From an uncultured Dorea sp. (GTDB lineage Bacteria > Bacillota > Clostridia > Lachnospirales > Lachnospiraceae), in the NCBI GenBank assembly GCA_910588745.1, contig CAJURK010000030.1, positions 1 through 38,146 of the forward strand: 38,146 bases of DNA. The letters run 5' to 3'. This document shows positions 9,660-17,371 of this stretch, piece by piece (within the stretch, counting starts at the first letter, position 1; the number at the start of each line of letters is the position of its first letter). The notes under the pieces were generated by a model. The model saw only the letters and a list, made by a program, of their open reading frames with translations. It did no database searches and had not been told where the DNA came from. Position numbers and translations under genes: made by a program.

Positions 9660-10172
9660 CACTCGCTAACCGATAATTTTGACGATGTGTTGGATTCGGT
9701 ACTGCATACCATAGAGGAAGTATTGAATGACGATACAGAATTAAAGCGAGTGAAACAGATGGAAAAGGAAATCAATAATGTAGAATCGAGAAAAAGCAGG
9801 TTAACAGATCTGTTGATTGATGGTAAAATAGAACAGGAAGCATACGAAGAAAAGAATAACAGTTTTCTCCGTAAACTTCATAAGCTGACAGAGGAAAAAG
9901 CATATTTGGCAGAGAATATCGGACAACAGAAGAATGTCAGCAAGCGTATGGCGCAGCTCCGTAAGACACTGGAAAATGAAGAAACAATGGATGAATTTGA
10001 CCGTGTAGTATTTGAGAGTATTGTGGAAAAGGTAATTGTCGGCGGGTATGATGAAGACGGAAACCCGACACCGTACAAGTTAATCTTTATCTTGAAATGT
10101 GATCAGAACTTAAAGATAATGGATGCGAAAGCAGACTACAAGGCAAATCACAAGAAAGAGAGGATGTCATAA
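9660..10172 (+). pseudogene. Large serine recombinase, 3' fragment
   Basis: The fragment encodes LTDNFDDVLDSVLHTIEEVL, a long coiled coil (KQMEKEINNVESRKSRLTDL, then KNNSFLRKLHKLTEEKAYL) and the closing DEFDRVVFESIVEKVIVGGY segment. This is the characteristic C-terminal end of large serine recombinases of integrative elements. The catalytic resolvase domain and the zinc-ribbon region are absent. A GTG at 9687 could initiate translation but would not give a functional enzyme. It marks the remains of an integrated element that probably brought in the adjacent APH gene. The stop codon overlaps the ATG of the next small frame (TAATG). Confidence 0.8.
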
Positions 10173-10408
10173 TGGAGCAGAATAAAGTGGAAATTTTAGA
10201 AGCGTTGAATAATGAAAAAATGTACTCATTAAGAGGTGACGAGGTTAGAAAGATATGTTCACCAGAAGGTGACAACACATGTGGAGACGGTTGTAATGCT
10301 TTCTCACAAAAGGAGAAGACGAATGAAGAGAACATTGATATATCAAATCCCGAACGAAATACCGCAAGATATTCAGCACTTTATTTCTGGGACAATTATT
10401 TACGATAG
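10172..10408 (+). CDS. Small uncharacterised ORF after the recombinase, overlapping the APH start
   Basis: This 78-aa frame starts MEQNKVEILEALNNEKMY at an ATG sharing its A with the recombinase stop. It contains CSPEGDNTCGDGCNAFSQKE. I recognise no domain. Its last 28 codons overlap the start of the aminoglycoside phosphotransferase gene in another frame, so at least its C-terminal part is probably not a native protein end. It may be a remnant of a recombinase-linked gene or act as a translated leader coupling into the APH gene. Confidence 0.4.
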   Translation: MEQNKVEILEALNNEKMYSLRGDEVRKICSPEGDNTCGDGCNAFSQKEKTNEENIDISNPERNTARYSALYFWDNYLR

Positions 10409-11108
10409 TTCCTGCTCGCCCGAAGCAAAAGTATACTTCATTGACAAGGGGAATGGGTACTATTTAAAATGCTCGGGCATTGGAAAGCTCGAAAAAGAAG
10501 CGAAGATGACACAGTACTTTTACTCAAAGGGACTTGGTGCAGAGGTATTAAGTTATATTTCAAATGACTGCGATTGGCTATTAACAACCGCCGTATCGGG
10601 GGAGGAATGCGTACACGAAGGATATCTTATGAACCCCAAACGCTTATGTGACACTATCGCATACGAATTAAGAAAACTGCACGAAACAGATTATACTGGC
10701 TGCCCGATTGCAGATAGAACAGCAGAATACCTTGCCGGAGCTGAAAAAAATTACCACACGGGAAATTATGATAAATCACAATTTCCTGATAGCTTTGGCT
10801 ACCGCTCAGTTAAGGAAGCTTATGATATTCTGATTGCAGAGAAAGATGTTCTGCAAAGTAAGGTTCTGCTTCATGGCGATTACTGCCTGCCTAATATTAT
10901 TCTTGACAACTGGAAATTTTCTGGGTTCATTGATGTTGGTAACGGTGGCGTTGGTGACAGGCATATAGACTTATTTTGGGGAGTTTGGACGCTTTGGTTT
11001 AATCTAAAAACGAATAAGTATCAAGAACGTTTTCTTGACGCATATGGAAGGGATAAGGCAAATGAGACGGCACTTAAAATCATCGCTGCAGCAGAAGTCT
11101 TTGGCTGA
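10323..11108 (+). CDS. APH(3')-like aminoglycoside O-phosphotransferase
   Basis: The 261-aa protein has the size and layout of APH(3') kinases, which inactivate kanamycin/neomycin-type aminoglycosides by ATP-dependent phosphorylation in the cytoplasm. The catalytic loop VLLHGDYCLPNIILDN supplies D186 and N191, and GFIDVGN supplies D204. These are spaced exactly like D190, N195 and D208 of APH(3')-IIIa. The N terminus (ISGTIIYDSSCSPEAKVYFI) and C terminus are also family-like. I chose ATG 10323 because AAGGAG precedes it. Upstream in-frame codons lack a site and extend into another reading frame. It adjoins a recombinase remnant, which suggests acquisition by transfer. The substrate range cannot be read from sequence, and the protein is not obviously one of the common named alleles. 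Confidence 0.85.
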   Translation: MKRTLIYQIPNEIPQDIQHFISGTIIYDSSCSPEAKVYFIDKGNGYYLKCSGIGKLEKEAKMTQYFYSKGLGAEVLSYISNDCDWLLTTAVSGEECVHEGYLMNPKRLCDTIAYELRKLHETDYTGCPIADRTAEYLAGAEKNYHTGNYDKSQFPDSFGYRSVKEAYDILIAEKDVLQSKVLLHGDYCLPNIILDNWKFSGFIDVGNGGVGDRHIDLFWGVWTLWFNLKTNKYQERFLDAYGRDKANETALKIIAAAEVFG

Positions 11109-11580
11109 GCATGATAAAACGGTTAAAAGATGTCTTATCAAGAGCTGAATTTGGATAATCAAATTTGCTTTAGGCATGTATGGAAAATTTTTTAAAAGTT
11201 TGTCCGGCGCAGCCGTTGTAAATGATTAAAAATAGGAGGGGGTTATATGTCAAGAATAGAGACCGTGTGATCATGAAAACAAAGACGACATTATGGTGAT
11301 GAGAGCTGATTTGATGCGAAAGGCAGGTCAGTTCGAGGCGTTGGCTGCTGAATATGCATCGGTTAAATTTGATGAGGAGCTGCTAAATCAAATACTTGGA
11401 TTTGAGATAGAAAAAGCGAAGATAAAAGATACTGCTTGCTATCGTGTTGAAGATGTGATCGGAAAGGAATAGGGATTGCTTTGCAGAACCGGAAATACAT
11501 GAAAAGTTGAAAAAGATGCCCTCTGGCAAAAAGGAGGAAAGCTCCCTGAGGCAATTCGTTATAATGTGTAGGAGGATTGC
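11109..11580. other. Gene-poor stretch with short coding-like remnants
   Basis: Short frames with protein-like composition occur without good starts. One ends SLSGAAVVND at about 11229. Another at 11293-11472 could encode 59 residues (MVMRADLMRKAGQFEALAAE to VEDVIGKE) but has no ribosome binding site. A third reads KKMPSGKKEESS just before 11580. They look like debris of several small genes rather than functional proteins. The final bases carry AGGAGG serving the gene at 11581. Confidence 0.4.
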
Positions 11581-12330
11581 ATGAAACGTAAACCTGTGAA
11601 TTATTCATATGAACACGGAGATGAGACCCTGCCTCATCTGAAAGATCTGGTTTCAGATATACCTGATCCGATGAAGGAAAAAATATTGGAATACTTAAGA
11701 ACTCACTGTATATTAGCTTGTTCTGGGATGATAAAGGATGAAATCAATCCTGATAAAACAATAGGCTATGGAAATCTCTATTCTGACGGCACGTATTTCT
11801 GGAATGATGTTTTCTGTAATTATGTGGACAGATACAACATTCCGGCGCCGGAAACCTTCAGGAATCATATATTGGAAAACTACAATCAGAGGATGAAACG
11901 GCATACGACTTTGCGGCTGATAGACCGTGTGGAGATTCATAATAATCCGTATCTAGGATATGAGTACAATGTGAGTATAGAGAAATCAGGCTTGACTCGG
12001 TATCAGAACAATACAGACTGCAAAGATGGTGCAGTGCTGCGGATAAAAGCTGAGGATGCTCAATTTATTATTAATCCAATTATGACGGAGTTATTCTGTT
12101 ATGATGCAGATGAACATGGCATGGCGACAATAGACGGATATCATTGGAAACTTAAGTTTTACAGAAAAGGTGAATTGATAGACGAGATTGAGGGCTGGCC
12201 AAGTGAAGATAAGTGGCGGTATGGACGGCTAAAGGAGATTCTGGAATTTGCCGAAAGATATATTCCGAAGGATCTTGGATCAGAGCTGCGTTTTGCTAGT
12301 AATTGGAATGTGTTTGTGCTATGCTTATAA
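11581..12330 (+). CDS. Hypothetical protein, 249 aa
   Basis: I do not recognise this family. The gene has a strong AGGAGG seven bases before its ATG and an intact 249-codon frame, so it is very likely expressed. The protein is soluble, with no signal peptide or membrane segment. It has a segment YGNLYSDGTYFWNDVFCNYV at about 60-79, and a C-terminal part of alternating aromatic and charged residues (HWKLKFYRKGELIDEIEGWP, WRYGRLKEILEFAERYIP). The SDGTYFW pattern recalls small accessory proteins found near toxin or immunity genes, but that is only an impression. It stands alone between the resistance gene and the Nudix fusion gene. Confidence 0.7.
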   Translation: MKRKPVNYSYEHGDETLPHLKDLVSDIPDPMKEKILEYLRTHCILACSGMIKDEINPDKTIGYGNLYSDGTYFWNDVFCNYVDRYNIPAPETFRNHILENYNQRMKRHTTLRLIDRVEIHNNPYLGYEYNVSIEKSGLTRYQNNTDCKDGAVLRIKAEDAQFIINPIMTELFCYDADEHGMATIDGYHWKLKFYRKGELIDEIEGWPSEDKWRYGRLKEILEFAERYIPKDLGSELRFASNWNVFVLCL

Positions 12331-12443
12331 AATATTCAAGAAACGCAAAGCAGGTATGCTAGACGCGGCTTTATATTCGCGGATATTCGGCAGCGTATTG
12401 CCGAATGGATTTGAAACAATGTTATAGAAAGAGATGTACAATT

Positions 12444-13514
12444 ATGAAGAAAAAGAGCGATATTATAATTCCATTGGACATCATTGCTGACGCTATTGAA
12501 ATGGCGGACAATGAATGGAACCAATATTTGGACATTGAAAAGATGGAGATTGTCAGCCTGCCGGAGTATCCGTTTGCAGGCGAGTATGATGAGGATGAGA
12601 AAGAGCTGTCTGAGCAAATTGAAGAAGAATGGAATGTTCGATTCTTCAAACTGCCATCCCAATACGATATTCACGAGTACAGCATTATGGAGCAATTTAT
12701 CTGGAGCCTGCCGGAAGGGAGGATGCAGGATTCGCTGGAGAATGCCATTCAGGGAAGAGGAGCGTTCCGCAGATTCAAGGATTCCATCATCCGGTACGGG
12801 ATTGAGCAGAGGTGGTATGATTATCAGGAAGAAGCCTACCGCAAGCTTGCCATAGAGTGGTGCGAGGAACATGGATTTCGGTATGCGGGGGATGAGAAAC
12901 ATATAATAGAAGAAAAGGAAAAAGAACAAACCGCGGATAAAGATCCGCTTGCATGGGAAGAAATCAGCACAGAGCATATCGTACAGGATGAATGGATTGA
13001 TTTTAGAAGATCGGCATACCGTTTCCCTGACGGAAGTGTTTTTGAACCTTATTATAGCTACAGCCGCAGGGATTATGTGGTGATCGTAGCTTCTGATTTG
13101 GAAGGAAAATATCTGTGTGTCCGGCAGTTCAGGCAGGGCATTAAAAAGGTGACTACCGAATTTCCCGCAGGAGGGATAGAACGCAAAGACGGGAAGGAAT
13201 ACGGAGGCCCGCAGGATTATTCCGCGGAAGATGCATTGGCGGCGGCAAAGCGCGAGCTTCTGGAGGAAACGGGATATGAATCCGATGAGTGGAGACACTT
13301 GCTGACTGTTCCTTCTAATGCGACGATAGCCGACAACTATGCCCATCTCTTTGCGGCCGGAAACTGCCGCAGGGTTTCCGGGCAGGCTCTGGATGAGACG
13401 GAATTCCTTAATATTACCAGACATTCTGCGCGGGAGATAGAAGAACTAATTGCGAAAGGCGAGTTCCAGCAGGCGATTCATATTACGGCATGGCTGCTGG
13501 CTCTGAAAAGATAA
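12444..13514 (+). CDS. UPF0158 - Nudix hydrolase fusion protein
   Basis: The 356-aa protein joins two modules. Residues 1 to about 150 match UPF0158 (LDIIADAIEMADNEWNQYLD, KLPSQYDIHEYSIMEQF, GRGAFRRFKDSIIRYGIEQR, LAIEWCEEHGF). Residues about 170-356 form a Nudix hydrolase of the ADP-ribose pyrophosphatase type. Its Nudix box (EDALAAAKRELLEETGY) keeps the catalytic E-x7-RE-LLEETG core, though the leading glycine is displaced by one position. Nudix enzymes of this type cleave nucleoside-diphosphate sugars in the cytoplasm. I prefer ATG 12444 (MKKKSDIII) over 12405 because it follows an AGAAAGAGA and begins at the UPF0158 domain. Whether UPF0158 directs the substrate is unknown. Confidence 0.8.
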   Translation: MKKKSDIIIPLDIIADAIEMADNEWNQYLDIEKMEIVSLPEYPFAGEYDEDEKELSEQIEEEWNVRFFKLPSQYDIHEYSIMEQFIWSLPEGRMQDSLENAIQGRGAFRRFKDSIIRYGIEQRWYDYQEEAYRKLAIEWCEEHGFRYAGDEKHIIEEKEKEQTADKDPLAWEEISTEHIVQDEWIDFRRSAYRFPDGSVFEPYYSYSRRDYVVIVASDLEGKYLCVRQFRQGIKKVTTEFPAGGIERKDGKEYGGPQDYSAEDALAAAKRELLEETGYESDEWRHLLTVPSNATIADNYAHLFAAGNCRRVSGQALDETEFLNITRHSAREIEELIAKGEFQQAIHITAWLLALKR

Positions 13515-13654
13515 GTATGGGGGCTGCTTATTCGCAGGCTTGACTGCAAGCGGTGATATGCAAAGAAGACAGTAATGTCGTGAGTCAGCTATTAACAGGT
13601 TGCTGTGAGCGGTAATATTAACAGAATTATCCGGATTCAAAAAAGCAATAGAGG

Positions 13655-13683
13655 TTGACAGCCGCATTGGTAAGATATTATTA
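13655..13683 (+). promoter_or_regulatory. Probable promoter of the cobalamin operon
   Basis: TTGACA at 13655-13660 is followed by AT-rich TATTAT/TTATTA hexamers at 13676-13683 (spacing 15-17). It lies immediately upstream of the first riboswitch helix. Confidence 0.5.
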
Positions 13684-13694
13684 TATAAATTGAA

Positions 13695-13867
13695 CTGTCC
13701 GGGGAAACAGGTGTAAGTCCTGTACGAGCCCGTCGCCGTGAGGCATATCTTAGAGACACAGTCTACACCCATTTACCTTACCTATAAGCCACAGAATAGG
13801 GAAAAGCCATTGGAGATATATCTGAGAAGGCCGGTCATTGGAATGCCAAGTCGAAATATCCGGACAG
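13695..13867 (+). ncRNA. Cobalamin (B12) riboswitch
   Basis: The closing helix pairs CTGTCCGG (13695-13702) with CCGGACAG (13860-13867). Inside lie the B12-box landmarks: GGGAAACAGGTGTAAGTCC, a GCCCGTCGCCGTGA region, GCCACAGAATAGGGAAAAGCC, and GAGAAGGCCGGTCATTGG. These match the cobalamin riboswitch consensus in order and spacing. It controls the downstream lipoprotein and ECF S-component genes. No terminator follows directly. The segment between the aptamer and the ribosome binding site has complementary CCTTCC (about 13875) and GGAAGG (about 13920), so control of translation initiation is possible. Confidence 0.9.
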
Positions 13868-13953
13868 GAAGATCCTTCCATTATTAATCATGTATTAATA
13901 TATACCGCGGGCGCCGGTAGGGAAGGAAATCATGATCAAAGGAGATAAGGAAG

Positions 13954-14439
13954 ATGAGGAAAAGATTTTGCAAAAGATTATCGTCATTCACCCTTTGTAT
14001 GGTGCTTATTGTGGCTATGGCGCTGTCGGTCGGTTGCAATGGCAGTGAGAAAGGTGAAGAGCCGGACGGGGGAGATTCCGGAGTCCGGACAGAAGGACAG
14101 GAGCAGGCGGACGAGAAAGAAAAACAAGCAGGCAATGTGCTTGGCGCAGGAGATATGGAATTTCCGGTAACTGTTACAGACCAGGAAGGAAACACCATTG
14201 AATTTGAAATTCATACAGACCAGGAAACGGTTGGGGACGCTCTTGAGGAAGTAGGTATGATCGAGGGAGAAGAAGGTGAGTACGGGCTGTATGTAAAAAC
14301 AGTAAACGGAATCACGCTGGATTATGATGAAGACGGATTATACTGGGCGTTTTATATTAATGATGAGTATGCTCAGACAGGCGTGGATGCGACGCCGATA
14401 AAGGAAGGGGAAAGTTATTCCTTTAAGGCGGAAAAGTAG
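13954..14439 (+). CDS. DUF4430-domain lipoprotein, cobalamin-regulated
   Basis: The 161-aa precursor has a basic N terminus, a hydrophobic stretch and a lipobox ending LSVGC with C28 as lipidation site, so the mature protein is anchored to the outer face of the membrane. An acidic, low-complexity linker (residues about 29-62) leads to a DUF4430 domain (VTVTDQEGNTIEFEIHTDQE, DGLYWAFYINDEYAQTGVD), also called the transcobalamin-like C-terminal domain. The B12 riboswitch upstream and a CbrT-like S component two bases downstream suggest that it binds a corrinoid and passes it to the transporter. That role is inferred. The start follows AAAGGAGATAAGG. Confidence 0.85.
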   Translation: MRKRFCKRLSSFTLCMVLIVAMALSVGCNGSEKGEEPDGGDSGVRTEGQEQADEKEKQAGNVLGAGDMEFPVTVTDQEGNTIEFEIHTDQETVGDALEEVGMIEGEEGEYGLYVKTVNGITLDYDEDGLYWAFYINDEYAQTGVDATPIKEGESYSFKAEK

Positions 14440-14441
14440 GT

Positions 14442-14957
14442 ATGAAGCTTACGACCAGAGAGACGGCAGTGTTTGGTATGCTTGGCGCGGTTATGTATAC
14501 CTCAAAAATTATTATGGAGGTAGCGCCCAATATTCATCTGATCGGAGTGCTGATTGTTGCGTATACGGTAGTATACAGGAAGAAGGCGCTGTATCCAATT
14601 TATACATATGTGATTTTAAGCGGAATTTTTGCGGGATTTGCAGGATGGTGGATTCCGTACCTGTATATATGGACGGTTCTCTGGGGGCTTGTGATGGTTC
14701 TTCCGGAGAAAATACCGGATAAAGTACGGCCGTTGGCGTACATGTCGGTATGCGCGCTGCATGGATTCTTGTATGGAACGCTGTATGCCCCGGCGCAGGC
14801 GGCGCTGTATGGACTGGATTTGAAGGGGATGGCGGCTTGGATTATTGCGGGCCTGCCGTGGGATTTGGTTCATGGAGTCAGCAATTTTTTTTGTGGGATA
14901 TTGATAGCGCCGATTATTTCAGCGCTCAAGAGGTGTTCGCAGATAAAATTTAAATAG
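14442..14957 (+). CDS. ECF transporter S component, probably for cobalamin (CbrT-like)
   Basis: This 171-aa very hydrophobic protein has about five to six membrane segments. It starts with the LTTRETAVFGMLGAVMYTSK motif and includes KALYPIYTYVILSGIFAGF and LPWDLVHGVSNFFCGI, typical of ECF substrate-binding subunits. S components pair with the shared EcfA-A'-T module, which is not in this window. The gene begins two bases after the stop of the lipoprotein gene and shares its cobalamin riboswitch, which strongly suggests B12 or a related corrinoid as ligand. CbrT proteins of this size are known cobalamin S components. The exact ligand is an inference. Confidence 0.8.
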   Translation: MKLTTRETAVFGMLGAVMYTSKIIMEVAPNIHLIGVLIVAYTVVYRKKALYPIYTYVILSGIFAGFAGWWIPYLYIWTVLWGLVMVLPEKIPDKVRPLAYMSVCALHGFLYGTLYAPAQAALYGLDLKGMAAWIIAGLPWDLVHGVSNFFCGILIAPIISALKRCSQIKFK

Positions 14958-15058
14958 TCTTAAGGTTTTCTTCAGGACTTCTTACACATCTGTATGATAA
15001 AATATGTTCAATGTAATACAAGTATGGCAGAATAAATAAAAGAGAAAAGGATTTACAC

Positions 15059-15613
15059 ATGAAAACAATTTACATACTTTTAACAAAGTCAGACACGATA
15101 TTATCCAGACTAATACATTTTATTACAACAGATTCGTATACCCATGTTTCGATTTCGTTTGAGGAAAATCTGCAGCCGTTGTATAGCTCTTCACGCAAGA
15201 ACGGACGTACCATGTTTCCAGCGGGGCCCTGTATGGAATATCTTTGGGGAGGATATTATCAAAAACACGCTTCAAAGATACCCTGCATGCTTTATGAACT
15301 GCAGGTAGATGAAGAGACCTATATCCGGGCAAGGCGTGAAGTTCAGCGAATTATAGAAAATTCGGAAGAATACCATTATAATATATTTGGACTGCTGCTC
15401 TGCCAGTTTAATATACCGTTCCACCGGAAACGGCATTATTTCTGTTCACAGTTGGTCGGCGAAGTATTAGATAAGAGCAGCGCGGTGAATCTGCCGAAGG
15501 ATACTTCTCTGATGAAACCGAGCGATTATACAAGGCTTCCAGAGTTGAGCCTAGAATTTCAGGGGTTCCTTAGGGAACTGGCGGTCAGACGGAACAGAAT
15601 ACTTACAGGTTAA
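15059..15613 (+). CDS. YiiX/YebB-type permuted papain-like cysteine peptidase
   Basis: The 184-aa protein shows the circularly permuted NlpC/P60 pattern. An N-terminal LSRLIHFITTDSYTHVSIS segment carries the candidate catalytic histidine (H in THVSI), and HYFCSQLVGEVLDK at about residues 138-151 carries the candidate cysteine. There is no signal peptide or membrane segment, so it appears cytoplasmic. Such proteins are thought to act on amide or lipid-linked substrates, but the substrate here is unknown. The ATG at 15059 follows GAGAAAAGG. A strong terminator lies downstream at 15668-15713, so this is a single-gene transcript. Confidence 0.75.
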   Translation: MKTIYILLTKSDTILSRLIHFITTDSYTHVSISFEENLQPLYSSSRKNGRTMFPAGPCMEYLWGGYYQKHASKIPCMLYELQVDEETYIRARREVQRIIENSEEYHYNIFGLLLCQFNIPFHRKRHYFCSQLVGEVLDKSSAVNLPKDTSLMKPSDYTRLPELSLEFQGFLRELAVRRNRILTG

Positions 15614-15667
15614 GCAAGTAAGAGTTTTGCTATATGATTAGGAAACAAAATAATATCTAAAAAAATG

Positions 15668-15713
15668 AAAAAGAGGACTGACGTATTGAGTATGCGCCAG
15701 TCCTTCTTTTTCT
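15668..15713 (+). terminator. Rho-independent terminator after the peptidase gene
   Basis: AGGACTGACG pairs with CGCCAGTCCT around a TATTGAGTATG loop. The flanking A-rich and T-rich tracts (GAAAAAG / CTTTTTC) extend the stem, so it may work in both directions. Confidence 0.85.
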
Positions 15714-15733
15714 GCAGAAAATAAAATACTCCT

Positions 15734-15796
15734 AAAGCTGTATAATTAAAGAAAAAGCAGGACAACACCCTGCTTTTTCTTTAATTATACAGCTTT
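15734..15796. repeat. Perfect 28-bp inverted repeat with a 7-nt loop
   Basis: The left arm 15734-15761 (AAAGCTGTATAATTAAAGAA onward to GCAGG) is a perfect reverse complement of the right arm 15769-15796, with loop ACAACAC. The perfect length is greater than an ordinary terminator, and the run of T lies within the stem rather than after it. It sits about 80 bp upstream of the truncated PTS gene. It may be a deletion-derived terminator or attenuator of the former operon, or a small palindromic element. Confidence 0.8.
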
Positions 15797-15876
15797 GTGA
15801 ATAGAACATTGTCGAAAATCGTGCAAAAAACAGACAAAAGATAATGCGCAGTGAGGAAAGGATGTGATGCAAATGA

Positions 15877-17277
15877 CAGAGGATAGCGGATATACAGGCG
15901 GGGACGCTGTCAGCGGGAGCGGAACCTTTGTACCATATTTTAAATGGAACCATGTTCAGCTCGCCGGTATATATTAACTTTTTTGGTATCCCGGTTATCT
16001 CGGTGGACTATACCGGAACAGTTATTCCGGTCATTCTGGCCGTGTGGTTTGCGTCCAAATGTGAAAAGCTGTTCAGCAAATATATACCGGATTTGGTGAA
16101 GTTCTTCTTTGTACCGATGCTGACGCTGCTGGTAACCCTTCCGGTATCAGTAATCTTTTTAGGGCCGGTTGCGACCTTTGGCTCTACTTTAATCTCAGAA
16201 TTTACGTTGGCAATCCGCGGGTTCAGCCCAATGCTGGCGGGAGGAATCGTGGGACTTACCTGGCAGATTTTGGTTATTTTCGGAATGCACTGGGGCTTTA
16301 TTCCGGTTTATATCAACAATGTAATGACGCTGGGGTATGATAATGTGATGATGCCGTTTTTTGCCTGCACCTTTGCAACGTCTGCGGTAGTGCTTGCAAT
16401 CTTTTTCAAAACAAAGGATAAGAAGCTGAAAGAAATGGCAATTCCAAACTTTATTTCGGGAATTTTCGGAGTGACAGAGCCGGCGATATATGGTATTTTA
16501 CTTCCGCTCAAGAAACCATTTATCATAAGCTGTATTGCCGGAGGGATTGGAGGAGCGTTTTACGGACACTTTAATTTCCGTAAATTTATTCTGGGCGGCA
16601 TGGGAATCTTTGAACTGCCGAACATGATGAACCCGGATGGAACGATGGGGAATATTCTCGTCGCTTTCGCAGGAATTGCGATTTCTATGATCGTAGGTTT
16701 TCTGCTCACTATGATTTTCTATAAAGAGGAGGCGGCGAACGCAGAAAAAGCGGCGGGCGCAGATGTATCGGAGAAATACGATGAAACGGGTAAACCGGAT
16801 GTGGATACGAAAGAACCTGCTGCGGGCGAGGTGAAGATTTATAGTCCGCTGAAAGGAAAAACAGTGAAGTTAGAGCATGTGAAGGACGAAGCGTTTGCAT
16901 CTGGACTTCTTGGAAAAGGGGTTGCGGTTATGCCGGAAGAGGGCGTGCTGTACGCTCCTGCGGATGGAACCATATCCGCTCTGTTTCCAACCGGCCATGC
17001 GATTGGTATGACTATGGACAATGGAGTAGAGCTGCTGATGCATGTGGGGATGGACACCGTGCAGCTTGAAGGAAAAGGATTCCAGACGTTTACCACAGTC
17101 GGCGAAAGGGTGAAGAAAGGGCAGAAACTTCTGGAATTTGACCGGGAGCTGATTCAGGAGGCGGGTTATTCGCTGGTAACTCCCGTACTGATTGTGAATG
17201 CTCCGGAACAGGCGGTTGTGACTCCCATGGAGGAGGCAAGACAGGTTCGGCCAGGAGAGGAATTGATTGTTATGTAG
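15877..17277 (+). pseudogene. bglP: Beta-glucoside PTS enzyme II (BglP-like), 5'-truncated: partial IIC plus IIA
   Basis: The frame contains the second half of a beta-glucoside IIC domain (FFGIPVISVDYTGTVIPVIL, MHWGFIPVYINNVMTLGYDN, FGVTEPAIYGILLPLKKPF) and a complete IIA domain. The IIA phosphorylation site is H in LLMHVGMDTVQL. A full BglP has about 620 residues with IIB first. Here IIB and the first part of IIC are missing, and the frame meets a stop at 15874, upstream of an EPLYHILNGT family-like segment. The open stretch from a TTG at 15928 has no ribosome binding site. It would normally import and phosphorylate beta-glucosides for the GH1 enzyme downstream. The IIA domain alone could still work if expressed. 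Confidence 0.75.
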
Positions 17278-17371
17278 CGGGCGGGCGTTGCTTCGTCCGG
17301 TCCGGGATGGAATATCTGGCCGGATGAAGTATTGTCCGGAAACGGTAAGTATAGAAGAAAGGAAGAAAAGG

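Noticed and set aside
9563..9775. Minus-strand frame opposite the recombinase fragment
   Set aside because: The plus strand encodes a clear recombinase C terminus, and the antisense frame begins within it without a start signal.
12336..13424. Long open frame on the minus strand opposite the UPF0158-Nudix gene
   Set aside because: The plus-strand product has clear domains and a start site, while the antisense frame is low-complexity and has no recognisable protein.
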